Shown here piece after piece: positions 44,294-52,266 of a DNA stretch of 64,000 bases. Below the pieces are notes generated by a model. It searched no databases. It was given only the letters and a program-made list of their open reading frames with translations, and had not been told where the DNA came from. The translations under genes were made by a program, and so were the position numbers. Each line of letters begins with the position of its first letter. Position 1 is the stretch's first letter. The stretch is from Streptomyces sp. Y2F8-2 (GTDB lineage: Bacteria; Actinomycetota; Actinomycetes; Streptomycetales; Streptomycetaceae), in NCBI RefSeq assembly GCF_014905555.1, contig NZ_BNGS01000010.1:1-64000 (forward strand), read 5' to 3'.

Positions 44294-44995
44294 ATGAACG
44301 CGCCCCCAGCCCAGGAAGCGCCGCCCCCGTCCCCGCCCTCCCGCAGCCGCCTGCGCTGGATCGCGGCCATGGCGGCGGCAGCACTGGCCGTCGGCGGCTG
44401 GATGACGGTCATCGCCGTACACGCCGACACCCCGGCACCCGCCGCACACGGCCCGGCAGCGAACATCACCGCCTCCGCCCCACCGCCGTCGCACGCGTCC
44501 GCGTCCTCGCCCACGTCCTCACCGGCTCCGCTGCCCGCATCCGCGCCCGTGCGGGTCCGCATCCCGGCCGCCGGCGTCGACACCTCCCCCGTCCTCCAAC
44601 TCGGCCTCGCCGCCGACGGAACCGTCCAGGTGCCGTCCGTCGCCCAGGCCGACCGCATCGGCTGGTACCGGGAGGGCGTCACCCCCGGCCAGACGGGTCC
44701 GGCCGTACTCATCGGCCACTTCGACACCGTCAACGGGCCCGCCGTCCTGCGGAACGTGGCGCGCGTGCGTCCCGGCGACACCATCACCGTCGACCGCGCC
44801 GACGGCTCCACCGCCGTCTTCGCCGTACGCACCCTGCAGCAGGTGGACAAGAGACACTTCCCCACCCAGCGGGTGTACGGCGACACCTCCCGCCCCGAAC
44901 TGCGCGTCATCACCTGCGGCGGCGACCTGCGCGCAGGCCACCGCCCGGACAACATCATCCTGTACGCCGACCTGGTACGAACCTCCCCGAGCTGA
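44294..44995 (+). CDS. Class F sortase
   Basis: 233 residues. One N-terminal membrane segment (about 19-38) is followed by a Pro/Ala/Ser-rich spacer and the catalytic domain from about 80. The active-site His is in LIGHFDT, the Cys in VITCGG and the Arg probably in RAGHRPDN. It attaches or joins secreted proteins at the cell surface, most likely the repeat protein encoded just upstream. The 113-base gap between them shows no terminator. Confidence 0.9.
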   Translation: MNAPPAQEAPPPSPPSRSRLRWIAAMAAAALAVGGWMTVIAVHADTPAPAAHGPAANITASAPPPSHASASSPTSSPAPLPASAPVRVRIPAAGVDTSPVLQLGLAADGTVQVPSVAQADRIGWYREGVTPGQTGPAVLIGHFDTVNGPAVLRNVARVRPGDTITVDRADGSTAVFAVRTLQQVDKRHFPTQRVYGDTSRPELRVITCGGDLRAGHRPDNIILYADLVRTSPS

Positions 44996-45101
44996 GCCCT
45001 GCGGGGGCTAGTGGGTTGCGCTGGCGATACGAACACCACGGGCGGCGAAGTCTCCATGGACGTGGCAAGCCCCGGCAACGGCGGTGAGCAGCCGGTCGAG
45101 T

Positions 45102-45191
45102 GAGACCCGGACCCGGGCCGCCGTTGATCGCGTCTTCCAAGAGGACGAGCCTGCGGATGACGGCCCAGAGACGGCCCAGGATGGCCCCTAG
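45102..45191 (+). pseudogene. Possible integrase C-terminal tail
   Basis: The frame reads ETRTRAAVDRVFQEDEP and ends ETAQDGP at TAG 45189-45191, which resembles the very end of actinophage/ICE tyrosine recombinases. No recombinase motifs precede it. Weak evidence. The rest of 44996-45363 holds no supported gene. Confidence 0.25.
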
Positions 45192-45363
45192 GGCTCTGAC
45201 CTGCGGTTATCTCAGTAGCCGAAGAAGTGAAAGGCCGGGTCTCCGACCTGCGGCCACGTAATCGATCAACGCTGCGACCTGCGACTTAGCTGTCGGTGGT
45301 TGTCGGCGTTGGTCGTCGTTGAGCACCCTCTGACGGCCCCGAGACGGCCCCGCTTTCCCTTGC

Positions 45364-45770
45364 TTAGACGACTGCGGGCTTGCGCGGATCAACGGGGTTG
45401 ATCTCGGCTTCGTCGAAGAGCTGCTCCAGGGCTTCGGTTCCATGCTTTCTGCGGAACGCGATCTCGGATGCGGTAACCGGTAGCAGCCAGAGCAAGCGGG
45501 CGTGTCCGTCTGGCAGGGCACACCGTTCAAGGTCGGGCCCGTGCAGGTAGGACAGGCTGACAAGCAGATGCTCGCAGGTCGATCCGGGCGTCCAGGGTTC
45601 CCCCATCGGCAGGCTGTGGCCCAGATCAAGACGGTGAGGCTCCGGCCCACCGCAGTGGTAGAAGGCCGTCATCGCGAGAACGTCCGCGGATCGCTGATCG
45701 GCGCCGTCATGATGAACTCCAGGCCGTGTCCCTGATGGTGGGCCCGTGCCCAGCATCCGACTGTGACGTA
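45364..45770 (-). pseudogene. Suppressor-of-fused (SUFU) domain protein, frameshifted and truncated
   Basis: On the minus strand GCWARAHHQGHGLEFIMTAP is read in one frame (about 45770-45700). From about 45690 the homologous sequence continues in another frame as MTAFYHCGGPEPHRLDLGHS ... LLWLLPVTASEIAFRRKHG to TAA 45364-45366. The parts join as a bacterial SUFU-family protein with a frameshift and no N-terminus. SUFU proteins often act as immunity or accessory proteins next to toxins, but no toxin is seen. Identification is by remembered pattern. Confidence 0.55.
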
Positions 45771-46058
45771 GGGCGCCGAATAAGGTCGAGGGGGCGGTTC
45801 GACGTGAGGTCGGCAGAGTCTCAATGACCGAGCCAAGCGACGGGCGCCGGCCGATGGTGCGCACGGAGCCCGTATCGGGCCCAGACTTTGCGATCTGGCC
45901 TCATCCTTATCAGGTCGATCACGGCTCCTCTGGTACTCAGCAGAGCCCTGACCCGGGGTGGACCCGCCGGTCGCTGAGCACCGCTCTTGTTCGGCCCTGT
46001 TCGTGGCTGTTGGTGTCAGCCGTTGGTGTCAGGCCCAACGGCGAGCTTGACAGGAGTC

Positions 46059-46460
46059 TCAGGAGAGGGTGGCGGCGTCCACGGTCTCTCGGATCTCCAG
46101 GACGGTGTCGGCTCCCGTGATCGCGAACAGGCGCTGAAGCTGCTGCGGTGGCGCGACCACTCGAAAGGTGCCCGCCTTGTGCGTACGAATGAGCACATTG
46201 AGAAATGACGAGTCCGCGAAGACAACGCCGGATGCGTCCAGGATCACCTTTGCATGCTCTCTCGCAGCGGCGGCCAGTGCGTTCGCCAGAGGCGGGACCG
46301 AATGCATGTCGTATGAACCATGAGCTGCAATGACCCAGGCACCGCGCGATGCGTACTGATCCAATGCAGCTTCTGGGGCAGGTTCGCCGGCCAGGTTCGA
46401 CCACTGCTCCTCGTCAGCGTTGCTCACGAGTCTTGGCATGACGGCCTCGTCCCAGGACAC
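46059..46460 (-). CDS. STAS domain protein (anti-sigma factor antagonist-like)
   Basis: 133 residues from GTG 46460, chosen because GGAAGGAG lies 7 bases upstream; ATG 46487 has no ribosome binding site. The STAS fold pattern AHGSYDMHSVPPLANALAAA ... VILDASGVVFADSSFLNVL is clear, with the phosphorylatable Ser in DSSFLNVL. Such proteins bind anti-sigma kinases and so free a sigma factor. It is divergent from a winged-helix gene. Confidence 0.85.
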   Translation of the reverse strand: MSWDEAVMPRLVSNADEEQWSNLAGEPAPEAALDQYASRGAWVIAAHGSYDMHSVPPLANALAAAAREHAKVILDASGVVFADSSFLNVLIRTHKAGTFRVVAPPQQLQRLFAITGADTVLEIRETVDAATLS

Positions 46461-46565
46461 TTGCGGGCTCCTTCCGTGGCGCTGCATCGCGGGAACATGT
46501 CAGCGATTACGTGAAAAGTATGTCATGTATCTGGGTTCAGCAATGCTGCCCCTAAGATGCAGGGC

Positions 46566-46904
46566 ATGGTTGGAGTGCCCGAACCTCACACCGGATGGAC
46601 GTTCATCACCAACCACGCGCGCGTGCTGGCAGCCATTGCCGACAACTCGAACGTCCGGATCCGCGACATCGCTGCTCGTTGTCGGCTTACGGAGCGCGCC
46701 GTCCAGCGCATCATCTCCGACCTCGAGCAGGACGGTTACCTCTCTCGAACCCGTGATGGCCGCACGAACACCTACCGCATCGAGGCAGGCAAGGTACTGC
46801 GTCATCCGGCGGAAGCTGGTCTCTCCGTGGCCTCTCTCCTCTCCTTGCTCGTGCAGGATGAGACCGAGCGCGTCAACAAGCCGCTTGCTCAGCAAGCTCG
46901 TTGA
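46566..46904 (+). CDS. Small winged-helix DNA-binding protein (MarR-like)
   Basis: 112 residues from ATG 46566. A TAAGAT box at 46553-46558 lies 7 bases before this codon with no ribosome binding site, so the message may be leaderless; ATG 46557 would lie inside the box. The wHTH core is HARVLAAIADNSNVRIRDIA ... LTERAVQRIISDLEQDGYLSRTRDGRTNTY. It is a transcription factor with no effector domain beyond a short tail. Possible partner in stress control with the divergent STAS protein. Confidence 0.85.
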   Translation: MVGVPEPHTGWTFITNHARVLAAIADNSNVRIRDIAARCRLTERAVQRIISDLEQDGYLSRTRDGRTNTYRIEAGKVLRHPAEAGLSVASLLSLLVQDETERVNKPLAQQAR

Positions 46905-47254
46905 CCTGCGTCAAGGGCACGCGGTAGTGGTCGTGAGAGGCCTTGCACGGTGCGCACCGCCTCAACCCACCACTAACCCCAGCTCCTGTCCCGTACGCCA
47001 TGGGCCGCGTCTGCTCGGCTCCGCCTGGGTCGGCGGTGTGCGGGACGGGAGCTCCCTGCGCACGCCACTACGGACCCGCAGTCGGCGGCGGCGCCCCCTC
47101 CATCCCGGTGCCGGCTGATCCCCCGCCGGAGGCATTGCCTTGACCGTGGGCCGCTCTATGCGGTGATCGACTCATGGCCACCAGCCCTCTCCACATGTGG
47201 GCGCGCGTCGGCGCAGCGCGCGGAGCGGGCCGGAGGCAGGGGCGCAGCCGGGCG
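46905..47254. other. Intergenic stretch, no gene supported
   Basis: 350 bases between the winged-helix gene and the integrase tail. Frames here are short, rich in Pro/Ala/Gly and have no ribosome binding sites. Nothing further recognised. Confidence 0.45.
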
Positions 47255-47437
47255 GACACGATGGTCCGCGCGGGACAGTCCTCGGAGAAGGCGGCGCTGA
47301 TCTATCAGCACTCCGACGAGGAGCGTCAGGAGGAGGTCGCCGCGGGCCTCGACGCCACCGTCCGGAAGGCTCGGGTCGCCGCAGCTCGGAAGGCGCCCGA
47401 CAGGCCTTCTGGCACGAATCTGGCACGCGGCGTCTGA
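47255..47437 (+). pseudogene. Tyrosine recombinase (integrase) C-terminal remnant
   Basis: About 60 codons: DTMVRAGQSSEKAALIYQHS, then ERQEEVAAGLDATVRKAR and the tail SGTNLARGV. This is the last part of actinobacterial ICE/phage integrases, containing the catalytic Tyr block (ALIYQHS). All earlier catalytic residues are missing. It is oriented towards the tRNA gene 50 bases away, as integrases are in att-tRNA elements. Confidence 0.7.
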
Positions 47438-47454
47438 TCATCGAGGACAGCAAA

Positions 47455-47481
47455 AAGGCCCGGGTCTCTGACCTGGGCCTT
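47455..47481. terminator. Hairpin between integrase remnant and tRNA
   Basis: A 12-bp stem with one mismatch (47455-47466 with 47470-47481) and a 3-base loop, preceded by five A and followed by TT. A good bidirectional terminator for the tRNA and for the former integrase. Confidence 0.75.
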
Positions 47482-47486
47482 AATCA

Positions 47487-47560
47487 TGGAGCGGGTGACG
47501 AGAATCGAACTCGCGCTCTCAGCTTGGGAAGCTGATGTTCTACCATTAAACTACACCCGC
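47487..47560 (-). tRNA. tRNA-Gly (anticodon CCC)
   Basis: The minus strand starts GCGGGTG at 47560 and closes with CACCCGC at 47497-47491, the 7-bp acceptor stem. It then has discriminator T and an encoded CCA (47489-47487). The anticodon stem-loop reads TCAGC-TTCCCAA-GCTGA, giving anticodon CCC. The T-arm GTTCGATTC is canonical. 74 bases in all. The 3' half adjoins the integrase remnant and is the likely attachment site. Confidence 0.95.
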
Positions 47561-47834
47561 GTAAGTCCCCGACCGGTGATCCGGTCCTGGAACGCTGCTC
47601 ACTGTACCTCATCCCGGACCCCCGGTGCTCGCGCCGTGGGGTCCTGTGTCGTTCCAGGGTCCGGATGTGGCTGCGGGGGGCCGGAGTTGGGGCGTACGGT
47701 GGTGGGGGAGCGGAGGGGTCGTGCGCGGTCGGAGTGCCGCCTGGAGGGCCGTCCCTTTCATCCCGTAATGTGGCTTTCGTCGTCCGTCACGGCAGTGAGA
47801 CGAAGGCTCTTGGGGAAGGGACTCAGAGGACTTG

Positions 47835-47993
47835 ATGGAGCGCACCGTCGTCCGTTGTGCCGAGGGGCACGTGTTCAGCACCGCTTCGTTCCCGATGCAG
47901 CAGGCCGAGCGCCTCGGCCCCGGCCGGCTCGTCCGGTGTCCCCGCTGCGCCCGGCTCCGCAGCGCGGTGCCGGTGACCTTGCAAAAGCAGTAG
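47835..47993 (+). CDS. Small zinc-ribbon-like protein
   Basis: 52 residues from ATG 47835 (AGAGGA 4-5 bases upstream) to TAG 47991-47993. One Cys/His pair lies in VVRCAEGHVF and a CxxC in VRCPRCARL, so a single zinc ribbon of the type C-x3-H...C-x2-C can form. Third positions are G/C rich. Many Streptomyces encode such a protein; its function is unknown to me. Confidence 0.75.
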   Translation: MERTVVRCAEGHVFSTASFPMQQAERLGPGRLVRCPRCARLRSAVPVTLQKQ

Positions 47994-48087
47994 CGGCAGG
48001 AGCGGAGGGCCCGTAGCGGCCAGCGGTTCGGGCGCGTGGAGTCGTCGCGATTGTGGCGGCTCCGCGCGCCTTGCGTATTCTCAGGGC

Positions 48088-48663
48088 GTGCTTCTCTCAG
48101 ACAAGGACATCCGGACCGAGATCGACAAGGGGCGGGTCGTGATCGACCCGTTCGATCCGACCATGGTGCAGCCCTCGAGCATCGACGTGCGGCTCGACCG
48201 CTACTTCCGGGTGTTCGAGAACCACAGGTACCCCCACATCGACCCCTCCATCGAGCAGGTCGACCTCACGCGGCTCGTCGAACCCGAGGGCGACGAGCCG
48301 TTCATCCTCCACCCCGGGGAGTTCGTCCTGGCCTCGACGTACGAGGTCATCACGCTGCCCGACGATCTCGCCTCGCGGCTGGAGGGCAAGAGCTCCCTCG
48401 GGCGGCTCGGGCTCGTCACCCACTCCACCGCCGGGTTCATCGACCCCGGTTTCTCCGGGCACGTCACGCTCGAGCTGTCCAACCTCGCCACCCTTCCGAT
48501 CAAGCTCTGGCCGGGCATGAAGATCGGGCAACTGTGCATGTTCCGACTCACCTCGCCGGCCGAGTTCCCCTACGGCAGCGAGCGGTACGGCTCGCGCTAC
48601 CAGGGCCAGCGCGGTCCCACGCCGTCCCGTTCCTTCCTGAACTTCCACCGGACGCAGGTGTGA
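48088..48663 (+). CDS. dcd: dCTP deaminase
   Basis: 191 residues, full length. Deaminates dCTP to dUTP, supplying dUMP for thymidylate synthesis. The family blocks MVQPSSIDVRLD, ASTYEVITLPDDLASRLEGKSSLGRLGL and the HSTAGFIDPGFSGHVTLEL active-site region (catalytic Glu) are intact. GTG 48088 has no ribosome binding site. TATTCT at 48076-48081 lies 6 bases upstream and TTGTGG at 48051-48056, so the message may be leaderless. It is followed after 7 bases by the phosphoribosyltransferase gene. Confidence 0.97.
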   Translation: MLLSDKDIRTEIDKGRVVIDPFDPTMVQPSSIDVRLDRYFRVFENHRYPHIDPSIEQVDLTRLVEPEGDEPFILHPGEFVLASTYEVITLPDDLASRLEGKSSLGRLGLVTHSTAGFIDPGFSGHVTLELSNLATLPIKLWPGMKIGQLCMFRLTSPAEFPYGSERYGSRYQGQRGPTPSRSFLNFHRTQV

Positions 48664-48670
48664 GCGAGAC

Positions 48671-49171
48671 ATGACCAGCGACGCACGAGAGAACCTGACC
48701 TACGAGGACTTCGGACGCGCCGTCCGGGAACTCGCGCAGACCATCGCCGACGACGGCTACCAGCCCGACATCGTGCTCAGCATCGCGCGCGGCGGAGTGT
48801 TCGTGGCCGGCGGCCTCGCGTACGCCCTGGACTGCAAGAACATCCATCTGATCAACGTCGAGTTCTACACCGGTGTGGGCACCACGCTCGACATGCCCGT
48901 GATGCTCGCCCCGGTCCCCAACGCGATCGACTTCACCGACAAGAAGGTCCTGATCGCCGACGACGTGGCCGACACCGGCAAGACGCTGAAACTCGTGCAC
49001 GACTTCTGCGTGGAGACCGTCGCCGAGGTCCGCTCCGCGGTGATCTACGAGAAGTCCCAGTCGCTGGTGAAGTGCGAGTACGTGTGGAAGCGGACCGATG
49101 ACTGGATCAACTTCCCGTGGAGTGTCGACGGGCCTGTGGTGAAGCGGGACGGGCAGGTGCTGGACGCGTAG
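48671..49171 (+). CDS. Phosphoribosyltransferase
   Basis: 166 residues. The PRPP-binding motif is VLIADDVADTGKTLKL (about 95-110), with the N-terminal LSIARGGVFVAGGLA loop. It is a type I purine-type phosphoribosyltransferase, probably for xanthine/hypoxanthine or a related base salvage, but the substrate is not certain. GAGCGAGAC precedes ATG 48671. Forms an operon with dcd, both acting on nucleotides. Confidence 0.9.
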   Translation: MTSDARENLTYEDFGRAVRELAQTIADDGYQPDIVLSIARGGVFVAGGLAYALDCKNIHLINVEFYTGVGTTLDMPVMLAPVPNAIDFTDKKVLIADDVADTGKTLKLVHDFCVETVAEVRSAVIYEKSQSLVKCEYVWKRTDDWINFPWSVDGPVVKRDGQVLDA

Positions 49172-49180
49172 GCGTCCGAG

Positions 49181-49972
49181 TCACTTGTACGTCACCTGGT
49201 ACTGCCTGCCGTACACGTTCGAGTTGTAGATCTTCGGGGCGGGGGCGCCGCGGTCCGTCACCGTCACGCACACCTCGTAGCGCGCACCGTGCGTCAGGTC
49301 CGTGTCGACTGCCGCCTCCACCCACTGCTCACGGGACTGCGGAGTCGGCCAGGCCGGCAGGGCGGGGAACACCTTGCCGTGGGCTTCGTCCGTGCCGGGG
49401 AAGACGGTGGTTCTGCCCGACGAATCCCTCAGCCAGAGGTAGACGTCCACCGACTTCGAGCCGGACGTCGTACGCCACTCGGCGATCATGTACAGGCGGC
49501 CGCCCTGGATACGCGCACAGGGCTTGACCAGCACGTCGGACGCGTCAGTCGATCTCCAGCCGGTGCAGCCCTGTGCCGGGTTGCCCGGCAGCGCAGGCTG
49601 TGACGCGCCCGGTGCCGCAGTCTCCGTGGTCGCGGTGGCTGTCGCGCTCGGTGACGGGCTCCCGGACCTCGTCGGGACGGTGCTCCGCGACGGCGCGTGC
49701 GACGACGTCTCCGCGTCGCCCGCCGGCGCTGCGTCCGACACCGTATGGCGTTCCCACAGGTCGACGCCGACGAACGCGCCGAGTGCAAGGATCAGGCCTC
49801 CCGCCAGCGACCACGCCAGCCCAGCCCTGAGCGACCCGCGCGAGGCGTAGTGGTGGTGTTCATGGATCGTCTGATCGCGGCCGGTCTGGTAGGTCCGGGC
49901 CTGGTCCGACGGTGTTGCCGAGAAGGACTGCCCGGCGGGTCGGTCAGGAGGGGGAGTCGTCTGTCCCGTCAT
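49181..49972 (-). CDS. Membrane protein with N-terminal amyloid-like motif
   Basis: 263 residues from ATG 49972, overlapping the upstream gene's stop (ATGA). Residues 16-38 (SFSATPSDQARTYQTGRDQ continuing TIHE) repeat the C-terminal motif of the upstream protein and are followed by HHHY. One membrane segment lies at about 51-72 (AWSLAGGLILALGAFVGV), then a Ser/Thr/Pro-rich stalk and an outer domain (about 135-263) with two or three cysteines and a beta-sandwich-like pattern ending in ARYEVCVTVTDRG. The outer domain is not recognised. A sensor or effector role is inferred only from the shared motif. Confidence 0.8.
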   Translation of the reverse strand: MTGQTTPPPDRPAGQSFSATPSDQARTYQTGRDQTIHEHHHYASRGSLRAGLAWSLAGGLILALGAFVGVDLWERHTVSDAAPAGDAETSSHAPSRSTVPTRSGSPSPSATATATTETAAPGASQPALPGNPAQGCTGWRSTDASDVLVKPCARIQGGRLYMIAEWRTTSGSKSVDVYLWLRDSSGRTTVFPGTDEAHGKVFPALPAWPTPQSREQWVEAAVDTDLTHGARYEVCVTVTDRGAPAPKIYNSNVYGRQYQVTYK

Positions 49973-50385
49973 CGTTCGTTGATCGTCTGGTTCCCGGCGG
50001 ACTGGTAGACGCGTGCATGGCCGGTCGGGGCCGCGTTGAAGACCGTGGTGGTGCCCTGAGTCTGCTGTGCGGGGAGCGACGGGGTGAGCTCCTCCGCCAG
50101 GACGCGGCGCAGTTCCTCGGCAAGGTCGGGACGTGTCACGAGCAGCCGGCGGAAACGCAGGCGCCACTCCTGCGCCGAGTCCTCCGCGAGGTCGGCCTGG
50201 GTGTCGGCGAGCAGCAGGGTGCGGGTCTCCGTCAGTTCCGCCTCGACCGTGTCGGCACGCTCCGGGTACGCGCGCTGCCAGAGAGCGGCGACCGAGGTCT
50301 TGGCCCGCTCCCACAGGTCGGTGGTCAGAGCCGTCACCACCGCCGTCCCCGCGCTCGACGCGAGGGCCGCCAACTCGGCTTCCAC
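49969..50385 (-). CDS. Small helical protein with C-terminal amyloid-like motif
   Basis: 138 residues from GTG 50385 (AAGGAG 5 bases upstream). Residues 1-105 are predicted helical and charged (LTTDLWERAKTSVAALWQRA ... EWRLRFRRLLVTRPDLAEEL). Similar small proteins are frequent in Streptomyces. The last 24 residues begin VFNAAPTGHARVYQSAGNQ and end TINER. They align without gaps to residues 16-39 of the overlapping downstream gene product, with 11 identities. The layout is that of an adaptor or effector whose tail can pair with the N-terminus of its partner. Confidence 0.8.
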   Translation of the reverse strand: MEAELAALASSAGTAVVTALTTDLWERAKTSVAALWQRAYPERADTVEAELTETRTLLLADTQADLAEDSAQEWRLRFRRLLVTRPDLAEELRRVLAEELTPSLPAQQTQGTTTVFNAAPTGHARVYQSAGNQTINER

Positions 50386-50656
50386 AGCCACTCCTTCTCG
50401 CTCCGGTGCTGAACAGGGGCGCCATCTTATGGCACCAACGGGACCGTAGCGTCCAGGAGTTGGGAGAAACGGTAGGGATGTCGAGGGGGCGTGCGTAGCG
50501 TCGAGGGATCGAGGGCAGAGCTTTCGGGCGCCGGGCGCGTACGGAACGGGACAGTACGGACGGGGCTGTACGGACAGGACGGTACGGACGGGACCGCGTG
50601 CCACGGGGCGTGAGGGGCGGGCGGATTTTCGAGCCGTACGGCGGAAGGGGGGAGAG

Positions 50657-51373
50657 ATGACAGACGGCACGGGCGGCCCATTACCCGACGGCACGTCCCA
50701 GGGGCCTGACAGCGGAACGACCACTGACCCGGGCGGCGGTTCCGGCCCGCGCACCGGCCTTGTTGCCCGCACGCGTGCCTGGGTACGCGGCCACGGCCCC
50801 CAGACCCTCGTCGGCTCGGTTCTGGTGACCGTGATCGGAGCCGTGGCCTCCGTACTCCTGACCGCCGCACTGGGCGACGACCCCGGCGGCAGTACGGGCG
50901 GAAGCGCGGCGGCCGAAGGGACGGTGGGCGCGCTCACGGGCCCGTCGACGCCGCCGGGCTGCCACGGCGAGGAGTGCGACGGGCTCGACCCCGAAACCAC
51001 CCGATGCGGGGCCGGGGCGAGGACGCTCCGGGGGGAGTGGGCTGGCACCATGTACCTGGCGATCCGGTACAGCCCGGCGTGTCACACGGTGTGGGGCAAG
51101 CTCACCGGAGCCGAGGTCGGCGACACCGTCGAGATCCGGACCTCACCGAACCGGCGGCAGGTCGCGGAGGTCGCCTACGGCCATACGAAGTACACGCCCA
51201 TGCTCCCGGCGCCGGAATCGCGGGTCTTCACCGCCCAGGCGACCGCCGTCGCCGTCAATCCGAAGAAGCGCGAGGTCGCCCACGGCCATGTGATGACGGT
51301 CGGGGCCGGCGCCGCGGATCTGCAGTCCGCCACGCCGAACCCGACCTCGACACCGGTAGCCGAGGGACGCTAG
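50657..51373 (+). CDS. Membrane-anchored DUF2690 protein
   Basis: 238 residues; GGGGGGAGAG directly precedes ATG 50657. A cytoplasmic Gly/Thr/Pro-rich N-terminus, one membrane segment (about 56-76, LVGSVLVTVIGAVASVLLTAA) and an outer domain with CHGEECDGLDPETTRCGAG and RYSPACHTVWGK, the conserved Cys pattern of DUF2690. Function unknown. It is divergent from the amyloid-like pair and convergent with the Yip1-type gene, sharing the four bases CTAG (51370-51373) as both stop codons. Confidence 0.85.
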   Translation: MTDGTGGPLPDGTSQGPDSGTTTDPGGGSGPRTGLVARTRAWVRGHGPQTLVGSVLVTVIGAVASVLLTAALGDDPGGSTGGSAAAEGTVGALTGPSTPPGCHGEECDGLDPETTRCGAGARTLRGEWAGTMYLAIRYSPACHTVWGKLTGAEVGDTVEIRTSPNRRQVAEVAYGHTKYTPMLPAPESRVFTAQATAVAVNPKKREVAHGHVMTVGAGAADLQSATPNPTSTPVAEGR

Positions 51374-52266
51374 AAGGTCCCCAGCTTGACGATCGACAGG
51401 ATGGCGATCAGCTGGATCGCCGACGCGCCCAGGGCCTTCGGCCACGGCAGGTCGTGGGACTTGGAGACCATCAGGGTCAGCAGCGCGCCCGCGCCGACCC
51501 AGGTCGCCCAGCCCAGGAGCTGGACGAAGGACGCGTTGCCGCCGAAGAACATCGCGACGACCAGGCGCGGCGCGTCCGTGATCGACATGATCAGCATGGA
51601 CAGGCCGACCGTGGGCTGCCAGGCGCCGTCGCCGCCGAGCTGGCGGGCGAGGGTGTGGGTGACCACGCCCAGGATGAAGGAGCTGATCACGATCGCCACC
51701 GCGGTCGTCAGGACGATCGGGATCGCGTTGGAGAGCGTGGCGTTGATCGCGTCCTGACGGGCGCCGTCGAATCCGAAGACGGCGAGCAGGCCGTACAGGA
51801 ACGTCACGATGAGGGCCGGGCCCCACATCGTGTAGTCCCGCATCTGGAGGAACGTCTGGGTCGGGGACAGCACGATGCCCCGCAGCAGCTCCTTCCAGTG
51901 CAGCCGTGGGCCGGCCGGCGGCATCGAGGCCTGGCCGGCACGGTAGGTCTCGCCCTGGCTGTAAGGGTCCTCGCCGACGGAGAAGGCCTGGGTGTGGCCC
52001 GGGGTGTTGGCCGCGTACGGATCCGGGGTGTGGGGGTGGCCCCGGCCGTCGTCGCCGAAGTACTCCGGTTCACCGTGGCTCTGCGGTGCCTGCCACTGCG
52101 GCCGGCCACCGTGGGGTCCCGCCCCGCCGTACTGCTGCTGCGGAGGTGCAGCGGGGTAGCCGTGCGACGGGGCCTGCGGCGCCTGCTGTCCGTACGGGGG
52201 GTGTTGCGGTCGCGCTTGCGGGGCACGGTTGTCCCGGCCGCCGCGTCCGATCCTGAATCCAGCCAC
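51370..52266 (-). CDS. Yip1 family membrane protein
   Basis: 298 residues from GTG 52266. The first 125 residues are Pro/Gln/Gly-rich and disordered. They are followed by five hydrophobic segments in the Yip1/YIF1-like arrangement (GIVLSPTQTFLQMRDYTMWG ... LLTLMVSKSHDLPWPKALG). Membrane protein of unknown role, common in Streptomyces. No strong ribosome binding site is seen, so the start may lie a few codons away. Confidence 0.85.
   Translation of the reverse strand: MAGFRIGRGGRDNRAPQARPQHPPYGQQAPQAPSHGYPAAPPQQQYGGAGPHGGRPQWQAPQSHGEPEYFGDDGRGHPHTPDPYAANTPGHTQAFSVGEDPYSQGETYRAGQASMPPAGPRLHWKELLRGIVLSPTQTFLQMRDYTMWGPALIVTFLYGLLAVFGFDGARQDAINATLSNAIPIVLTTAVAIVISSFILGVVTHTLARQLGGDGAWQPTVGLSMLIMSITDAPRLVVAMFFGGNASFVQLLGWATWVGAGALLTLMVSKSHDLPWPKALGASAIQLIAILSIVKLGTF

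Noticed and set aside
46943..47143. 66-codon frame before the integrase tail
   Set aside because: Pro/Ala/Gly-rich, no ribosome binding site, mixed codon quality.
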